Translations under genes and position numbers: made by a program
Part shown: piece after piece, positions 36,578 to 45,662 of the stretch
Layout of the letters: each line of letters starts with the position of its first letter
Position numbering within the stretch: the first letter of the stretch is position 1
Origin: CALHRB01 sp964473465
GTDB taxonomy: Bacteria > Bacteroidota > Ignavibacteria > Kapaibacteriales > UBA2268
NCBI GenBank assembly: GCA_964473465.1
Contig: CAYYPE010000004.1
Coordinates: forward strand, 1-64,000
Reading direction: 5' to 3'
Length of the DNA: 64,000 nt
The notes under the pieces: generated by a model
The model's database searches: none
The model's input: only the letters and a program-made list of their open reading frames with translations
What the model was told of the DNA's origin: nothing

Positions 36578-36626
36578 TATATGCTAAACTAATTAATCAA
36601 TTTGTTAAAAATTAATGGAGAATTCA

Positions 36627-37412
36627 ATGAAAAATATTTTTATCCTATTTTTTGCTTTAGTATTTTTTTCATTTTCATTTTCTGCTCTGGCTCAGCGAGA
36701 GGGTTGGGAGTCTTTGCCTGATGAAGAGCTAACAGAAAAAGAGGCTGAATTAAGAATTAATAAGTTTGTTACAGAAAATAATAATCTCAAGACAAAACTT
36801 GCTGCTATCGAGGCAGATGTTGATAGACTCAAGAAAGAACTTGACAATGTCAACAAACAAATCAAAGATTGCAATGCTTCATACTTCTCTCTTGTTGGAG
36901 CAACTGAAGCTGATGTAAGTAAATTCAGACAAAAACTCGGAGTTATTGATGGTAAAGTTAGACAGATGAAAGGGCTTTCGGAAGATGTAAGGGCTGATAA
37001 AACCGACGAAATCAAGGCTCTTGAAAATGAATTGAATGAGATGAGAATGAATAAAATTTCTTGTATAAGAGAGTTTTATGAAAAAATAATTGCCATTGCA
37101 AGAGATATTCGTGGTCTTTATGCTGAAAAGAAAATCAAGGAATATGTCGTTGGCACATGGGCTGAAAACAGAGACTGCCTCTGGAATATTGCCGGAAAAG
37201 TTGAAATTTACGGCGACCCCTTCCAGTGGCCAAAGATCTGGCAGGGTAATACTACTCAAATAAAAAATCCAGATATAATTTTCCCCGGTCAAAGGTTAAC
37301 TATACCACCGGCTGGTCCACTAACTCCTGAAGAGAAAAAAGCTGAAAGAAAATACTGGAGAAACAAACGTGCAATGATGGAATCAGACCAATCCGGCAAG
37401 AAAGGCGAATAA
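36627..37412 (+). CDS. Secreted coiled-coil protein with C-terminal LysM domain
   Basis: 261 residues from the ATG at 36627; the in-frame ATG at 36615 contains the GGAG that serves as ribosome-binding site for this one. A signal peptide ends at ALAQ (about residue 23). Residues 30-165 are coiled coil broken by a central segment with two Cys. A LysM peptidoglycan-binding domain (YVVGTWAENRDCLWNIAGKV to GQRLTIPPAG) covers about 168-230. The end is basic. It likely sits in the periplasm bound to peptidoglycan. The gene ends before an intrinsic terminator at 37477. Confidence 0.82.
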   Translation: MKNIFILFFALVFFSFSFSALAQREGWESLPDEELTEKEAELRINKFVTENNNLKTKLAAIEADVDRLKKELDNVNKQIKDCNASYFSLVGATEADVSKFRQKLGVIDGKVRQMKGLSEDVRADKTDEIKALENELNEMRMNKISCIREFYEKIIAIARDIRGLYAEKKIKEYVVGTWAENRDCLWNIAGKVEIYGDPFQWPKIWQGNTTQIKNPDIIFPGQRLTIPPAGPLTPEEKKAERKYWRNKRAMMESDQSGKKGE

Positions 37413-37476
37413 TTAATTGAGCAAAATTGAAGTGATTTTCTATTTTAAAATCATTTTTAAACTTTTTCTAATCAAA

Positions 37477-37518
37477 ATAAAGCCCTACTGTTTTCTAACA
37501 TAGGGCTTTATGTTTTTT
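37477..37518 (+). terminator. Intrinsic terminator after the LysM gene
   Basis: ATAAAGCCCTA (37477-37487) pairs perfectly with TAGGGCTTTAT (37501-37511), and TGTT/AACA extends the stem around a TTCT loop with one bulged C. The tail is GTTTTTT. It separates the two envelope genes from phoH. Confidence 0.88.
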
Positions 37519-37538
37519 ATAAAATCTTAATTCGTTCT

Positions 37539-38537
37539 ATGGAGATACAAGAAAAAAAATATAAAGTCGAGGCGGAAGATCTAAGAGATCTTCTCGGTTC
37601 AAATGACCAAAATCTACAATTGATTGAAAATAAATTTCAATCTACTCTTATCATTCGTGGAGAAAACATCATTATTCGCGGGAACCCTAATGAAGTAAAG
37701 ATAATTGAAAAGGTTTTCAACGAATTAATTTACATTCTTCACCGCAGCGGAACGCTAAATGTCAACGATGTTTCCACTGTCCTTGGATTAGTTGATTCAA
37801 ATAATAACACAAACGGCAATCAAAAATCCTACGACACTTCAAACATTATATATAGTGGAATCAAAGAAACAATAAAAATCCGCAGTCAAAAGCAAAGAGA
37901 ATATTTCGATAAAGTCCAGAACAATGATTTAGTCTTTGCAATCGGTCCTGCCGGAACAGGGAAAACATTCCTCGCTGTTGCAATGGCTTTAGCTTCTCTA
38001 AAGAAAAATGAGGTTTCAAAAATCATTCTGTCACGTCCAGCGGTCGAAGCAGGTGAATCTCTTGGGTTTCTTCCCGGAGATTTAACCGAGAAGCTCGATC
38101 CATACTTAAAACCTTTGACTGATGCCTTGTTCTATATGTTAAGCTCTGATAAATTAAAAAATTATATGGAAAAAGGGGTTATCGAAATTATTCCACTTGC
38201 CTATATGCGAGGTAGAACATTGAATAATTCATTTATCATACTTGACGAAGCACAAAATGCCACCATCACTCAGATGAAAATGTTCCTAACACGTTTAGGT
38301 GCCAATTCCAAAGCTGTAATTACCGGCGATATAACTCAAATTGACCTCGATAGAAAAGAAAATTCCGGACTTATTAATGCCAACAAAGTCCTGCAAAACA
38401 TCGAAGGCATCGAATTTGTCTATTTCAGCGAGAAAGATGTTGTCCGTCATAAATTAGTTGCTGATATCATCAAAGCTTACGAAAACGAATATTATGAAAA
38501 AGAAAACTCGAATCTTAATGGTAACGATAATACCTGA
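37539..38537 (+). CDS. phoH: PhoH-family ATPase
   Basis: 332 residues. An N-terminal KH-like region (residues 35-80) precedes the PhoH ATPase with Walker A GPAGTGKT (136-143), SRPAVEAGESLGFLPGD and the Walker B segment ILDEAQNA. These are typical of the PhoH/YbeZ family, which has RNA-helicase-like ATPase activity and is often linked with the endonuclease YbeY. ybeY is not next to it here; cdaA follows 44 bp later. A role in RNA metabolism is inference from the family. Confidence 0.93.
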   Translation: MEIQEKKYKVEAEDLRDLLGSNDQNLQLIENKFQSTLIIRGENIIIRGNPNEVKIIEKVFNELIYILHRSGTLNVNDVSTVLGLVDSNNNTNGNQKSYDTSNIIYSGIKETIKIRSQKQREYFDKVQNNDLVFAIGPAGTGKTFLAVAMALASLKKNEVSKIILSRPAVEAGESLGFLPGDLTEKLDPYLKPLTDALFYMLSSDKLKNYMEKGVIEIIPLAYMRGRTLNNSFIILDEAQNATITQMKMFLTRLGANSKAVITGDITQIDLDRKENSGLINANKVLQNIEGIEFVYFSEKDVVRHKLVADIIKAYENEYYEKENSNLNGNDNT

Positions 38538-38581
38538 TTCTTGTGAATGTTTTTTAGAGTTAGCCTGCTTAGTCATATTAT

Positions 38582-39358
38582 ATGATTGACCTTTTTAAAA
38601 TAGGATTTCTTTCCGTTACATTAGTTGATATTATTGACATAATAATTGTGGCATTGTTATTTCTCTGGGTATATCGTTCTCTTAAAGGAACTGTTGCCAT
38701 ACAAATTCTATTTGGTTTGGTAATTCTTATAGGACTGTCTTTTATTGCTGATACAATTAATTTGAAATCAACTTCATGGATAATTAAAACAATAACCAGC
38801 ATCTGGCTTTTAGCATTCATAATCCTTTTCCAGCCCGAAATAAGAAGATTAATTTTAAAAATTACCAGCACACAACTTTTTCGTTTTTTTATGAAATCCA
38901 GAATAACAGCTACCATTGACGAGGTTGTAGATGCTGTGCTTGAAATGTCAGAAAAGCACATTGGAGCTTTGATTGTTTTCACTCGTTCCCAAAATGTTGA
39001 AATGACAGTTGATACCGGAATTCCCCTTCAGGCTATTGTTTCGAAAGAAATACTTATTTCAATTTTTAACCCTAAGTCGCCTCTGCATGATGGTGCTGTT
39101 ATAATCGAAAACCAGACAATAATAGCAGCTAAATGTGTATTACCGCTTTCTTCCGTAACAAAAGTTAATAACCGAAATTTAGGAACACGCCATAGAGCTG
39201 CTCTTGGACTCTCAGAGCAGGCAGATGCTATAATTATCATCAATTCAGAAGAAACTGGAGGAATTTCAATAGCTGATGGTGGTTCATTAATATTAGATAT
39301 CCCAAAAAATGAGCTCCCAGCTATTCTTAAAACAAAACTCGCTATCACAAATAATTAA
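38582..39358 (+). CDS. cdaA: Diadenylate cyclase CdaA
   Basis: 258 residues. Three N-terminal membrane helices (about 12-30, 38-56, 68-84) precede the DisA_N catalytic domain. The catalytic DGA motif is at 170-172 and RHR at 203-205 in GTRHRAALGLSE. CdaA converts two ATP into c-di-AMP, a second messenger for potassium, turgor and cell-wall control. No cdaR regulator gene follows; pcm is next, 9 bp downstream. The nearby dacB, murD and ftsW make a cell-wall setting plausible but not proven. Confidence 0.95.
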   Translation: MIDLFKIGFLSVTLVDIIDIIIVALLFLWVYRSLKGTVAIQILFGLVILIGLSFIADTINLKSTSWIIKTITSIWLLAFIILFQPEIRRLILKITSTQLFRFFMKSRITATIDEVVDAVLEMSEKHIGALIVFTRSQNVEMTVDTGIPLQAIVSKEILISIFNPKSPLHDGAVIIENQTIIAAKCVLPLSSVTKVNNRNLGTRHRAALGLSEQADAIIIINSEETGGISIADGGSLILDIPKNELPAILKTKLAITNN

Positions 39359-39367
39359 AAATTAAAA

Positions 39368-40036
39368 ATGATAAATAATTACTACTCTTCTAATTTTAAA
39401 GAACAACGGTTGAAACTTGTCAAAGAGTTAAGAAAAAAAGGCATTGAAGATGAGAATGTTTTATATGCTATATCGATTTTACCTCGAGAAAAATTTGTTT
39501 TACCAACTTTTATAAACAGAGCTTATGAAGATGTAGCCCTTCCAATTGAATGCAATCAAACTATTTCGCAACCTTATACCGTTGCTTTTATGACAAGTGC
39601 TCTAAAAGTAACCAAAGGAGATAAGGTGCTTGAAATTGGCACCGGAAGTGGTTATCAGGCTTGCTTATTAGCTATTATGGGTGCTAAGGTTTTCACCATA
39701 GAACGAATTCCAGAGTTATACGAAAAAGCAAAACAAATTTTTCATGAGTTTAGATTTCAAATAAATTCCAGATTAGCCGATGGAACTCTCGGATGGAGAG
39801 AGTTTGCACCTTATAATGGAATTATTGTTACTGCTGCTGCTCCTAAGGTTCCGACGACTCTTAAGGAGCAATTAGCTATTCAGGGCAGACTTGTCATTCC
39901 CATTGGAGATAAGATATCACAGACAATGTATATTATCACAAGAATCAGCGAAGATGAATATGATGAAAAAATCTCCGATAGATTTAAATTCGTCCCTCTA
40001 ATTGGCAAAGAAGGCTGGAGCAATGATAATAATTAA
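39368..40036 (+). CDS. pcm: Protein-L-isoaspartate O-methyltransferase
   Basis: 222 residues. The PCMT signature is visible in PREKFVLPTFINRAYEDVALPI, QTISQPYTVAFMT and the SAM motif VLEIGTGSGYQACLLA. The enzyme methylates isoaspartyl residues so that damaged proteins can be repaired. It starts 9 bp after cdaA and is followed by miaA at 15 bp, so phoH-cdaA-pcm-miaA looks like one operon. Confidence 0.95.
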   Translation: MINNYYSSNFKEQRLKLVKELRKKGIEDENVLYAISILPREKFVLPTFINRAYEDVALPIECNQTISQPYTVAFMTSALKVTKGDKVLEIGTGSGYQACLLAIMGAKVFTIERIPELYEKAKQIFHEFRFQINSRLADGTLGWREFAPYNGIIVTAAAPKVPTTLKEQLAIQGRLVIPIGDKISQTMYIITRISEDEYDEKISDRFKFVPLIGKEGWSNDNN

Positions 40037-40051
40037 CTTTCTGGTTATTAA

Positions 40052-40987
40052 ATGAAAGAAGAAAAACGAAAGCTTATTGTTCTACTCGGTCCGACAGCTT
40101 CCGGAAAAACAGCCCTATCTTTGCTTTTGTCAGATTTACTACCTCTGGAAATTATTTCTGCCGACTCCAGACAAATTTATAAATATCTTGATATCGGAAC
40201 TGCAAAGCCTACCTCTGAAGAATTAAATAAAGTAAAACACCACTTCATTAGTATCATTAATCCAGATGAATACTACAGTGCCGGCATGTTTGCAAAAGAA
40301 GCCTCAGAAGTCATAGATAATATATTTAAAAATCGAAAAATTCCTATTGTTGTAGGAGGATCGGGACTATATATAAAGGCACTGTGCGAAGGTATCTTCG
40401 AAGGTCAATATAACGATAGCATCAAAAAAAAATACAAAAATAAATTACTGAAGTTAAAGAGTCAATTTGGTATTGATTATTTATATGAACAACTCAAATC
40501 TATTGACCCTGATGCGGCAAATATGTATCCCGACAAAAATCCCAGCAGAATTCTGAGAGCTCTTGAACATTACTATATTACAGGCAATAAGTTCAGTTCT
40601 TCGTTGAAAAATATCCCCAAACCTGCTTTTGAACCATTCTATATTGGCTTACTATCTGACCGACAAACACTTTACTCAAGAATTAACCAAAGAACAGACA
40701 TCATGTGGAAAAATGGATTACTTGAAGAAACAAAAAATATTTTGGATAGAGGTTACTCTCCCGATTTGAATTCTTTGAATACTGTGGGTTACAAAGAATG
40801 TATAGCTTTATTAAGGGGTGAGATAACCGAGAGCATCGCTATTGAAAAAATCAAACAACATACAAGAAACTACGCAAAGCGACAGATGACATGGTTCAGA
40901 AAAACACCCTATGTTCATTGGATTAAAAATGACAATAATTCACCAAAAAACACTTATAATCTTATAAAAGAAGCATTAGATTTGTAA
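40052..40987 (+). CDS. miaA: tRNA dimethylallyltransferase
   Basis: 311 residues. The P-loop is GPTASGKTAL (residues 13-22). SADSRQIYKYLDIGTAKP, VGGSGLYIKAL and TVGYKE complete the MiaA pattern, and RNYAKRQMTWFRK is the typical tRNA-binding end. It adds a dimethylallyl group to A37 of tRNAs that read UNN codons. With tsaD in the same window both adenosine-37 pathways are represented. It is the last gene of the phoH-cdaA-pcm-miaA series; the 111-bp gap that follows (40988-41098) holds no clear terminator. Confidence 0.97.
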   Translation: MKEEKRKLIVLLGPTASGKTALSLLLSDLLPLEIISADSRQIYKYLDIGTAKPTSEELNKVKHHFISIINPDEYYSAGMFAKEASEVIDNIFKNRKIPIVVGGSGLYIKALCEGIFEGQYNDSIKKKYKNKLLKLKSQFGIDYLYEQLKSIDPDAANMYPDKNPSRILRALEHYYITGNKFSSSLKNIPKPAFEPFYIGLLSDRQTLYSRINQRTDIMWKNGLLEETKNILDRGYSPDLNSLNTVGYKECIALLRGEITESIAIEKIKQHTRNYAKRQMTWFRKTPYVHWIKNDNNSPKNTYNLIKEALDL

Positions 40988-41098
40988 AAATCTTATTAGC
41001 AAACTATTATCCATTAAATTAATTTAATTGTTATTTATAACATAAATTTTTATTTTACAATGATTTTGGAATGAATTTGCAATTTTTTTGAATCAAGG

Positions 41099-42757
41099 AT
41101 GAAAAAAATAATATTTTTAAGTGCTCTGTTAATAACATTTCTGGGTTATAACATCATCCGAACCCAACATCAGACAAAAGGTAGTGGATTCAATTATACC
41201 TCAATAACCTCTTCAGATTCATCAAAATCCATATTAACTTTACAACAAGACATACAAAAATTACTCGATGCCTCAGGTTTGAGAACTTTGAGATATGGGA
41301 TTTCAATATTTTCAGTAGATTCAAAAAAATATTTTTTCGAAAAAAACAGCGATATGCCTTTAACTCCAGCTTCAGTATCAAAACTTTTTACAGCAGTTTC
41401 AGCTTTGTATTATCTTGGTTCTGACTATAAATTAAAAACTGAATTATACCTTGATGGTGCTATCCAGAATAATATTCTTGTAGGAGATATTTACCTCGTA
41501 GGTTATGGAAATCCTTTTTTTAAAACAGCCCACTTAGACTCTATGGCTCAGATTATCAAAGGATTTGGAGTTAAAGAAATCAGGGGAAATATTTATGCAG
41601 ATGGCTCTTTTTTTGATGATGTTACCGAGAGACTTGAATATAGTGGCGATAAGGATATAGTTCAGGCTCTACAACCTAATACTGCCCTGATAATTAACAA
41701 TAACATATTGAAAGTAACAGTTTCTGCTGGAAGCAGGGCTGGTCAATTAGTTTCTGTCCAGACTGACCCACCTTCAGATGCGTTTAGTTTTAATATAAAA
41801 GCAAAAGTTCATGGGTATATCCGTGAACAAAGAAAAAAAGAACCTTCACGTAATAGAAGAAGTAGTATCGAGCTTCCAAAAAATTTAAATAATAAATTCC
41901 TAATTACTGATATTATAGCTGGAGATAGCCCCTCTGATATAGTTCAAAGACGACAGAGTTCTGAATCTCAGGATGGTATTTCTGTAAAAACTACCCTTCA
42001 AAACGATGGCTCACAATTAATAACCGTTTCAGGGAGACTCGAGGCTGGGAAATCTTATACTTATTTTGATTTTATTCGCAAACCTGATTTGGTATGTGCA
42101 GGTTCTTTAAAAAATAAGTTAGAACAACTTGGTATCAATATTATCGGTTCCCTTTCACAGAAGTCTATAAAATCTATTGATAATAAAAGCAAATTGAGGA
42201 TAATTTACGAAGTTAGTAATAATATTTCTGACTTAATCGTGCCAATGATTAAAAACAGTGATAATTTTCTGGCTGAAGTCCTGTTTAAAATTATTGGAGC
42301 TAAAAGCGGAAAACTCCGTGATAATGCCAAAGAGACACGAAGACTAATTCAAAACATGCTCGAAAATTTCGGAATCAACTGCAAAGAATGTGTCTTTTAT
42401 GACGGCTCAGGGCTTTCGAGAAGAAGTAAAGTAACTGCCGATGCAATAGCTCTTCTGCTCGGAAAAATTTATACTACAAATTACGGCAAAATTATTGATT
42501 CTTCTCTGGCAATTGCAAGTGTTGATGGAACTATCCGTAATAGATTTATTGGAACTCTTGCCGAAAATAACCTTCACGGCAAAACCGGAACACATAGTAA
42601 TGTTAGTGCTTTGGCCGGTTATGTTTTGACTCTTGATGGAGAACGCCTTGCTTACTCCATGATTTTCAATGGTGGGGATATCAATACTTACAAAAGTTTA
42701 GAAAATGACATTGGTGCCCTTCTTGCTCAATTCTTTTATTTTAATCGAATGAATTAG
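41099..42757 (+). CDS. dacB: D-alanyl-D-alanine carboxypeptidase/endopeptidase (PBP4, DacB)
   Basis: 552 residues. An uncleaved or cleavable hydrophobic start (IIFLSALLITFLGYN) directs export. The penicillin-binding S13 family motifs are SVSK (nucleophile Ser92, Lys95), SDN in KNSDNFLAEV and KTG in HGKTGTHSN. The enzyme removes terminal D-Ala and cuts crosslinks in peptidoglycan. A Lys/Arg-rich insert (REQRKKEPSRNRRS) near the middle is unusual and may be an exposed loop. The gene overlaps def by 17 bp tail-to-tail. Confidence 0.95.
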   Translation: MKKIIFLSALLITFLGYNIIRTQHQTKGSGFNYTSITSSDSSKSILTLQQDIQKLLDASGLRTLRYGISIFSVDSKKYFFEKNSDMPLTPASVSKLFTAVSALYYLGSDYKLKTELYLDGAIQNNILVGDIYLVGYGNPFFKTAHLDSMAQIIKGFGVKEIRGNIYADGSFFDDVTERLEYSGDKDIVQALQPNTALIINNNILKVTVSAGSRAGQLVSVQTDPPSDAFSFNIKAKVHGYIREQRKKEPSRNRRSSIELPKNLNNKFLITDIIAGDSPSDIVQRRQSSESQDGISVKTTLQNDGSQLITVSGRLEAGKSYTYFDFIRKPDLVCAGSLKNKLEQLGINIIGSLSQKSIKSIDNKSKLRIIYEVSNNISDLIVPMIKNSDNFLAEVLFKIIGAKSGKLRDNAKETRRLIQNMLENFGINCKECVFYDGSGLSRRSKVTADAIALLLGKIYTTNYGKIIDSSLAIASVDGTIRNRFIGTLAENNLHGKTGTHSNVSALAGYVLTLDGERLAYSMIFNGGDINTYKSLENDIGALLAQFFYFNRMN

Positions 42758-43331
42758 TTGTTTTTTTCGGTTGCAGAATTTTCCCATCTGGTAATACCAT
42801 CGGGTAGTCTGCTTCGTATTGACCTTTCTCAATTTTTCTTAATTTATTTTTTAATAATGTTTTTCTTAGTGGAGTCAATCTTTCGAAGAACAGCATTCCG
42901 TTCAGGTGATCAATTTCGTGTTGAATTACCCTTGAGAGCAAGTTGTCAGCTTCAACATTGTGTTCTTTCATATTTAAATCATAATAACTAACCTGAATCA
43001 TTTTTGGTCTTTCAACAACATCTCTAACGCTTGGAATACTCAAACAACCTTCTTCGTATTCATAAATTTCATCAGAAAAAAATTTTATTTCAGGGTTAAT
43101 CATCAAAATTGGAGGACCCTTATATTTTTCATTATAATAACCGATATCAATTACAAGAAGCGATTTCGAAACACCAACCTGATTTGCTGCAAGACCGATG
43201 CCTTCCGCTTTGTGCATGGTTTCGAACATATCATCAACCAGTTTTACTATACTATCATCAATATTAATCAAAGGTTCGGTCTTTTTCTTGAGAACGGGGT
43301 GGAAGCAATTATAAACCGGAATAATTGACAT
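42741..43331 (-). CDS. def: Peptide deformylase
   Basis: 196 residues. All three deformylase motifs are present: GIGLAANQVG, EEGCLSIP (metal Cys) and QHEIDHLNG (metal His and catalytic Glu). It removes the formyl group from nascent proteins. Its ATG overlaps the stop of the DUF1338 gene by one base (TAATG), so translation is probably coupled. Its end overlaps dacB tail-to-tail. Confidence 0.97.
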   Translation of the reverse strand: MSIIPVYNCFHPVLKKKTEPLINIDDSIVKLVDDMFETMHKAEGIGLAANQVGVSKSLLVIDIGYYNEKYKGPPILMINPEIKFFSDEIYEYEEGCLSIPSVRDVVERPKMIQVSYYDLNMKEHNVEADNLLSRVIQHEIDHLNGMLFFERLTPLRKTLLKNKLRKIEKGQYEADYPMVLPDGKILQPKKTTNSFD

Positions 43332-44146
43332 TATTTTTCCTCTTTTGTATAGAAATCAGTGCTTTCAAATATTTTATCGGCAGATTTAGCAATAAAACCT
43401 GAATATAATTTACCCGATGAATCGGGATAACGCTTTGCAAATTCATAATAACAACCGGGAATTTCATATTTTCCTTCAACAAAATCTATTTCTATCAAAC
43501 CCGATTTGATGCTTGACTGTTCCAATAATTCCTCCGGTGTCCCCTTTATTTCACCCCCAGATGTATTAAGTTCAAAACCGTTGTTCTTTAGCAATGAATT
43601 TACTTTTTGAAGTGTATCATATTTCTTTAAATGATTTACACTGACGGTAAAATGATTTGCACAGAATCCAAAAACATAGAACCATGCAGCATATTCTGAT
43701 TTTTCCCTTAGATTGTTATATGTTTTAAATGACGGTTTTCCCCATAAATTCCCTGAGAAAATTAATTCGTCGGATTTAATTTTATTCTCAGGAATTCTAT
43801 CAACTAAATCTTTCATTAAAGACTTTAATTCATCATCAAATTCCTCGAGTTTAAGTTCACTGATGAAGATTCTTGGGGCTTTTTCTAATGATTTGTGTTC
43901 ATAATGCTTTGCAAAAAGATGCTTATCTTTAAATTCGTATGAATTAACAAATTCATAACCATTTTCAATAAATACTCTTGCAAGAACATCAATATTGATT
44001 CTTTCATCATTCAAAGTTCTGAAAGCAATATGATCATTTTCAACAATTTCTCCCTCTGAGGTAAAAAGGTTGTAAACTTTTTGCACTTCAGGATTTTGTG
44101 ATGTGTAAATTTCCCAAAGTTTACTGAATATATAATCTGATGTCAT
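43331..44146 (-). CDS. DUF1338 family, 2-oxoadipate dioxygenase/decarboxylase-like
   Basis: 271 residues. HIAFRTLNDERINIDVLA near the N-terminus and NHFTVSVNHL in the middle supply the His residues expected for the iron site of the DUF1338/YdcJ vicinal-oxygen-chelate fold. LIEIDFVEGKYEIPGCYYEFAKR is a typical late block. HglS of Pseudomonas, in this family, turns 2-oxoadipate into D-2-hydroxyglutarate during lysine breakdown. This protein is shorter than HglS (about 460), as is common for compact members. It shares a TAATG junction with def. Activity on 2-oxoadipate is inference, supported by the lysine aminotransferase elsewhere in the window. Confidence 0.85.
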   Translation of the reverse strand: MTSDYIFSKLWEIYTSQNPEVQKVYNLFTSEGEIVENDHIAFRTLNDERINIDVLARVFIENGYEFVNSYEFKDKHLFAKHYEHKSLEKAPRIFISELKLEEFDDELKSLMKDLVDRIPENKIKSDELIFSGNLWGKPSFKTYNNLREKSEYAAWFYVFGFCANHFTVSVNHLKKYDTLQKVNSLLKNNGFELNTSGGEIKGTPEELLEQSSIKSGLIEIDFVEGKYEIPGCYYEFAKRYPDSSGKLYSGFIAKSADKIFESTDFYTKEEK

Positions 44147-44331
44147 AATCTTAAATAGTTTTAAAAATAAGGTTTTGACGATTAATCTTTAATAATTATT
44201 ATATTGTCCTTATTCTGTCTGAATTAGACTATATTTGTTATATTTAAAACATTATTATTGTTGATTAATCAAACTCAAATCCATTATTCCTTATTTTTGT
44301 AATGATAATTTCACAAAAATGGAAAAATTAC

Positions 44332-45660
44332 ATGAAAATTACTATAATTGGTGCAGGTAAAAGTGGTGTAGCGGCAGCTTTGTTAGCTAAAAAAAAGGGA
44401 TTTAATGTTTTTTTAACTGAAAAAAAAAACTTAGAAGACTGTCAGGAAGCTGTTGAAGTAATCCAAAAAGAAAATATTGAGTATGAGTTTGGCAGGCATT
44501 CCTCAGATGCACTTCATAATTCAGATTTAGTAGTAACTTCTCCTGGCGTCCCTCCTGAAAATGAAGTTATTAAATTAGCCGAAAGCAAAAATATCAAGAT
44601 AGTTAGCGAACTTGAATTTGCATATAATTTTCTGGAAAATCCAATAATTGCAATCACTGGCACTAATGGTAAAACAACCACAACAACACTTACAGCCTTT
44701 ATTCTGAATAATTCTGGGAAAAAAGCTATAACCGCCGGCAATATTGGCACGCCACTCTCTTCTCTGGTTGATAATGTTGATAAAAACACAATACTTGTTG
44801 TTGAGGCAAGTAGTTTTCAACTCGATAGAATTGAAAAATTTAAACCCGATGTAGCTGTCATATTAAATATATCACCAGACCATCTTTACTATCATTCAAC
44901 AATGAGCAATTATATTTCTGCAAAGTGGAAAATTTTTTTAAATCAGAATCAAAAAGATTTATTAATTTTGAATGCAGACGATAACGAATTAAAAAAAGCA
45001 GCCAAGCAATCAAGGGGGAAAGTTGCCTGGTTTTCTTTGAATCCGGTTGATTACGGAATCTTTGCAAAACAGGGAAAAATGATTGCAAGGTTATCAGATA
45101 ACGAGGAGGTTATAATGCTTTTCGATGAGATACGTATTCCCGGCATTCATAATGCCTATAATTCGATGGCAGCTGTTCTCGCAGCCAGAGCCTTCGAAAT
45201 CAGGAATGAAAATATTAGAGATTCTCTTATGGCATTTCAGGGGGTTGAGCATCGCCTTGAATTCGTCAGGACTATTAATGGGGTTGATTATATCAACGAC
45301 TCCAAAGCTACAAATGTCAATGCAACATGGTATGCACTTTCGAGTTACAAGGAACCAATAATCTGGATTGCCGGCGGTCGTGGCGATTCTAATGACTATT
45401 CACTGCTTGATGATGTTGTCAGCAAAAATGTTAAGTGTATCATTGCTATCGGCGAAGAAACAGACAACATTTTTAATCATTTTAGCTCAATGAAAAGGTG
45501 TTTCAAAGAATCTAATCTTGTCAATGCTGTTGTAAGAGCAAAAGAACAGGCACAAGCTGGCGATGTTGTGCTTTTTACTCCAGCCTGCAAATCATTTGAT
45601 ATGTTTATTAACTATGAACATCGTGGAGAAGTTTTTAAAGAAATTGTTAAGGAACTTTGA
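44332..45660 (+). CDS. murD: UDP-N-acetylmuramoyl-L-alanine--D-glutamate ligase
   Basis: 442 residues from the ATG at 44332, where the family start MKITIIGAGKSG begins; the frame is open for 10 codons before it. TATTTTTG at 44292-44299 could be a -7 promoter box, which would put the transcript start after the upstream ATG and supports the shorter form. The ATP site is GTNGKTTTT, and HRLEFVRTINGVDYINDSKATN is the typical Mur-ligase closing domain. MurD adds D-glutamate to the peptidoglycan precursor. ftsW follows with the stop and start nearly overlapping. Confidence 0.95.
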   Translation: MKITIIGAGKSGVAAALLAKKKGFNVFLTEKKNLEDCQEAVEVIQKENIEYEFGRHSSDALHNSDLVVTSPGVPPENEVIKLAESKNIKIVSELEFAYNFLENPIIAITGTNGKTTTTTLTAFILNNSGKKAITAGNIGTPLSSLVDNVDKNTILVVEASSFQLDRIEKFKPDVAVILNISPDHLYYHSTMSNYISAKWKIFLNQNQKDLLILNADDNELKKAAKQSRGKVAWFSLNPVDYGIFAKQGKMIARLSDNEEVIMLFDEIRIPGIHNAYNSMAAVLAARAFEIRNENIRDSLMAFQGVEHRLEFVRTINGVDYINDSKATNVNATWYALSSYKEPIIWIAGGRGDSNDYSLLDDVVSKNVKCIIAIGEETDNIFNHFSSMKRCFKESNLVNAVVRAKEQAQAGDVVLFTPACKSFDMFINYEHRGEVFKEIVKEL

Positions 45661-45662
45661 CT

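Noticed and set aside
42741..42757. Frameshift or misassembly suggested by the dacB/def tail overlap
   Set aside because: Both proteins have normal, complete C-terminal regions. A 17-bp convergent overlap is ordinary in a compact genome.
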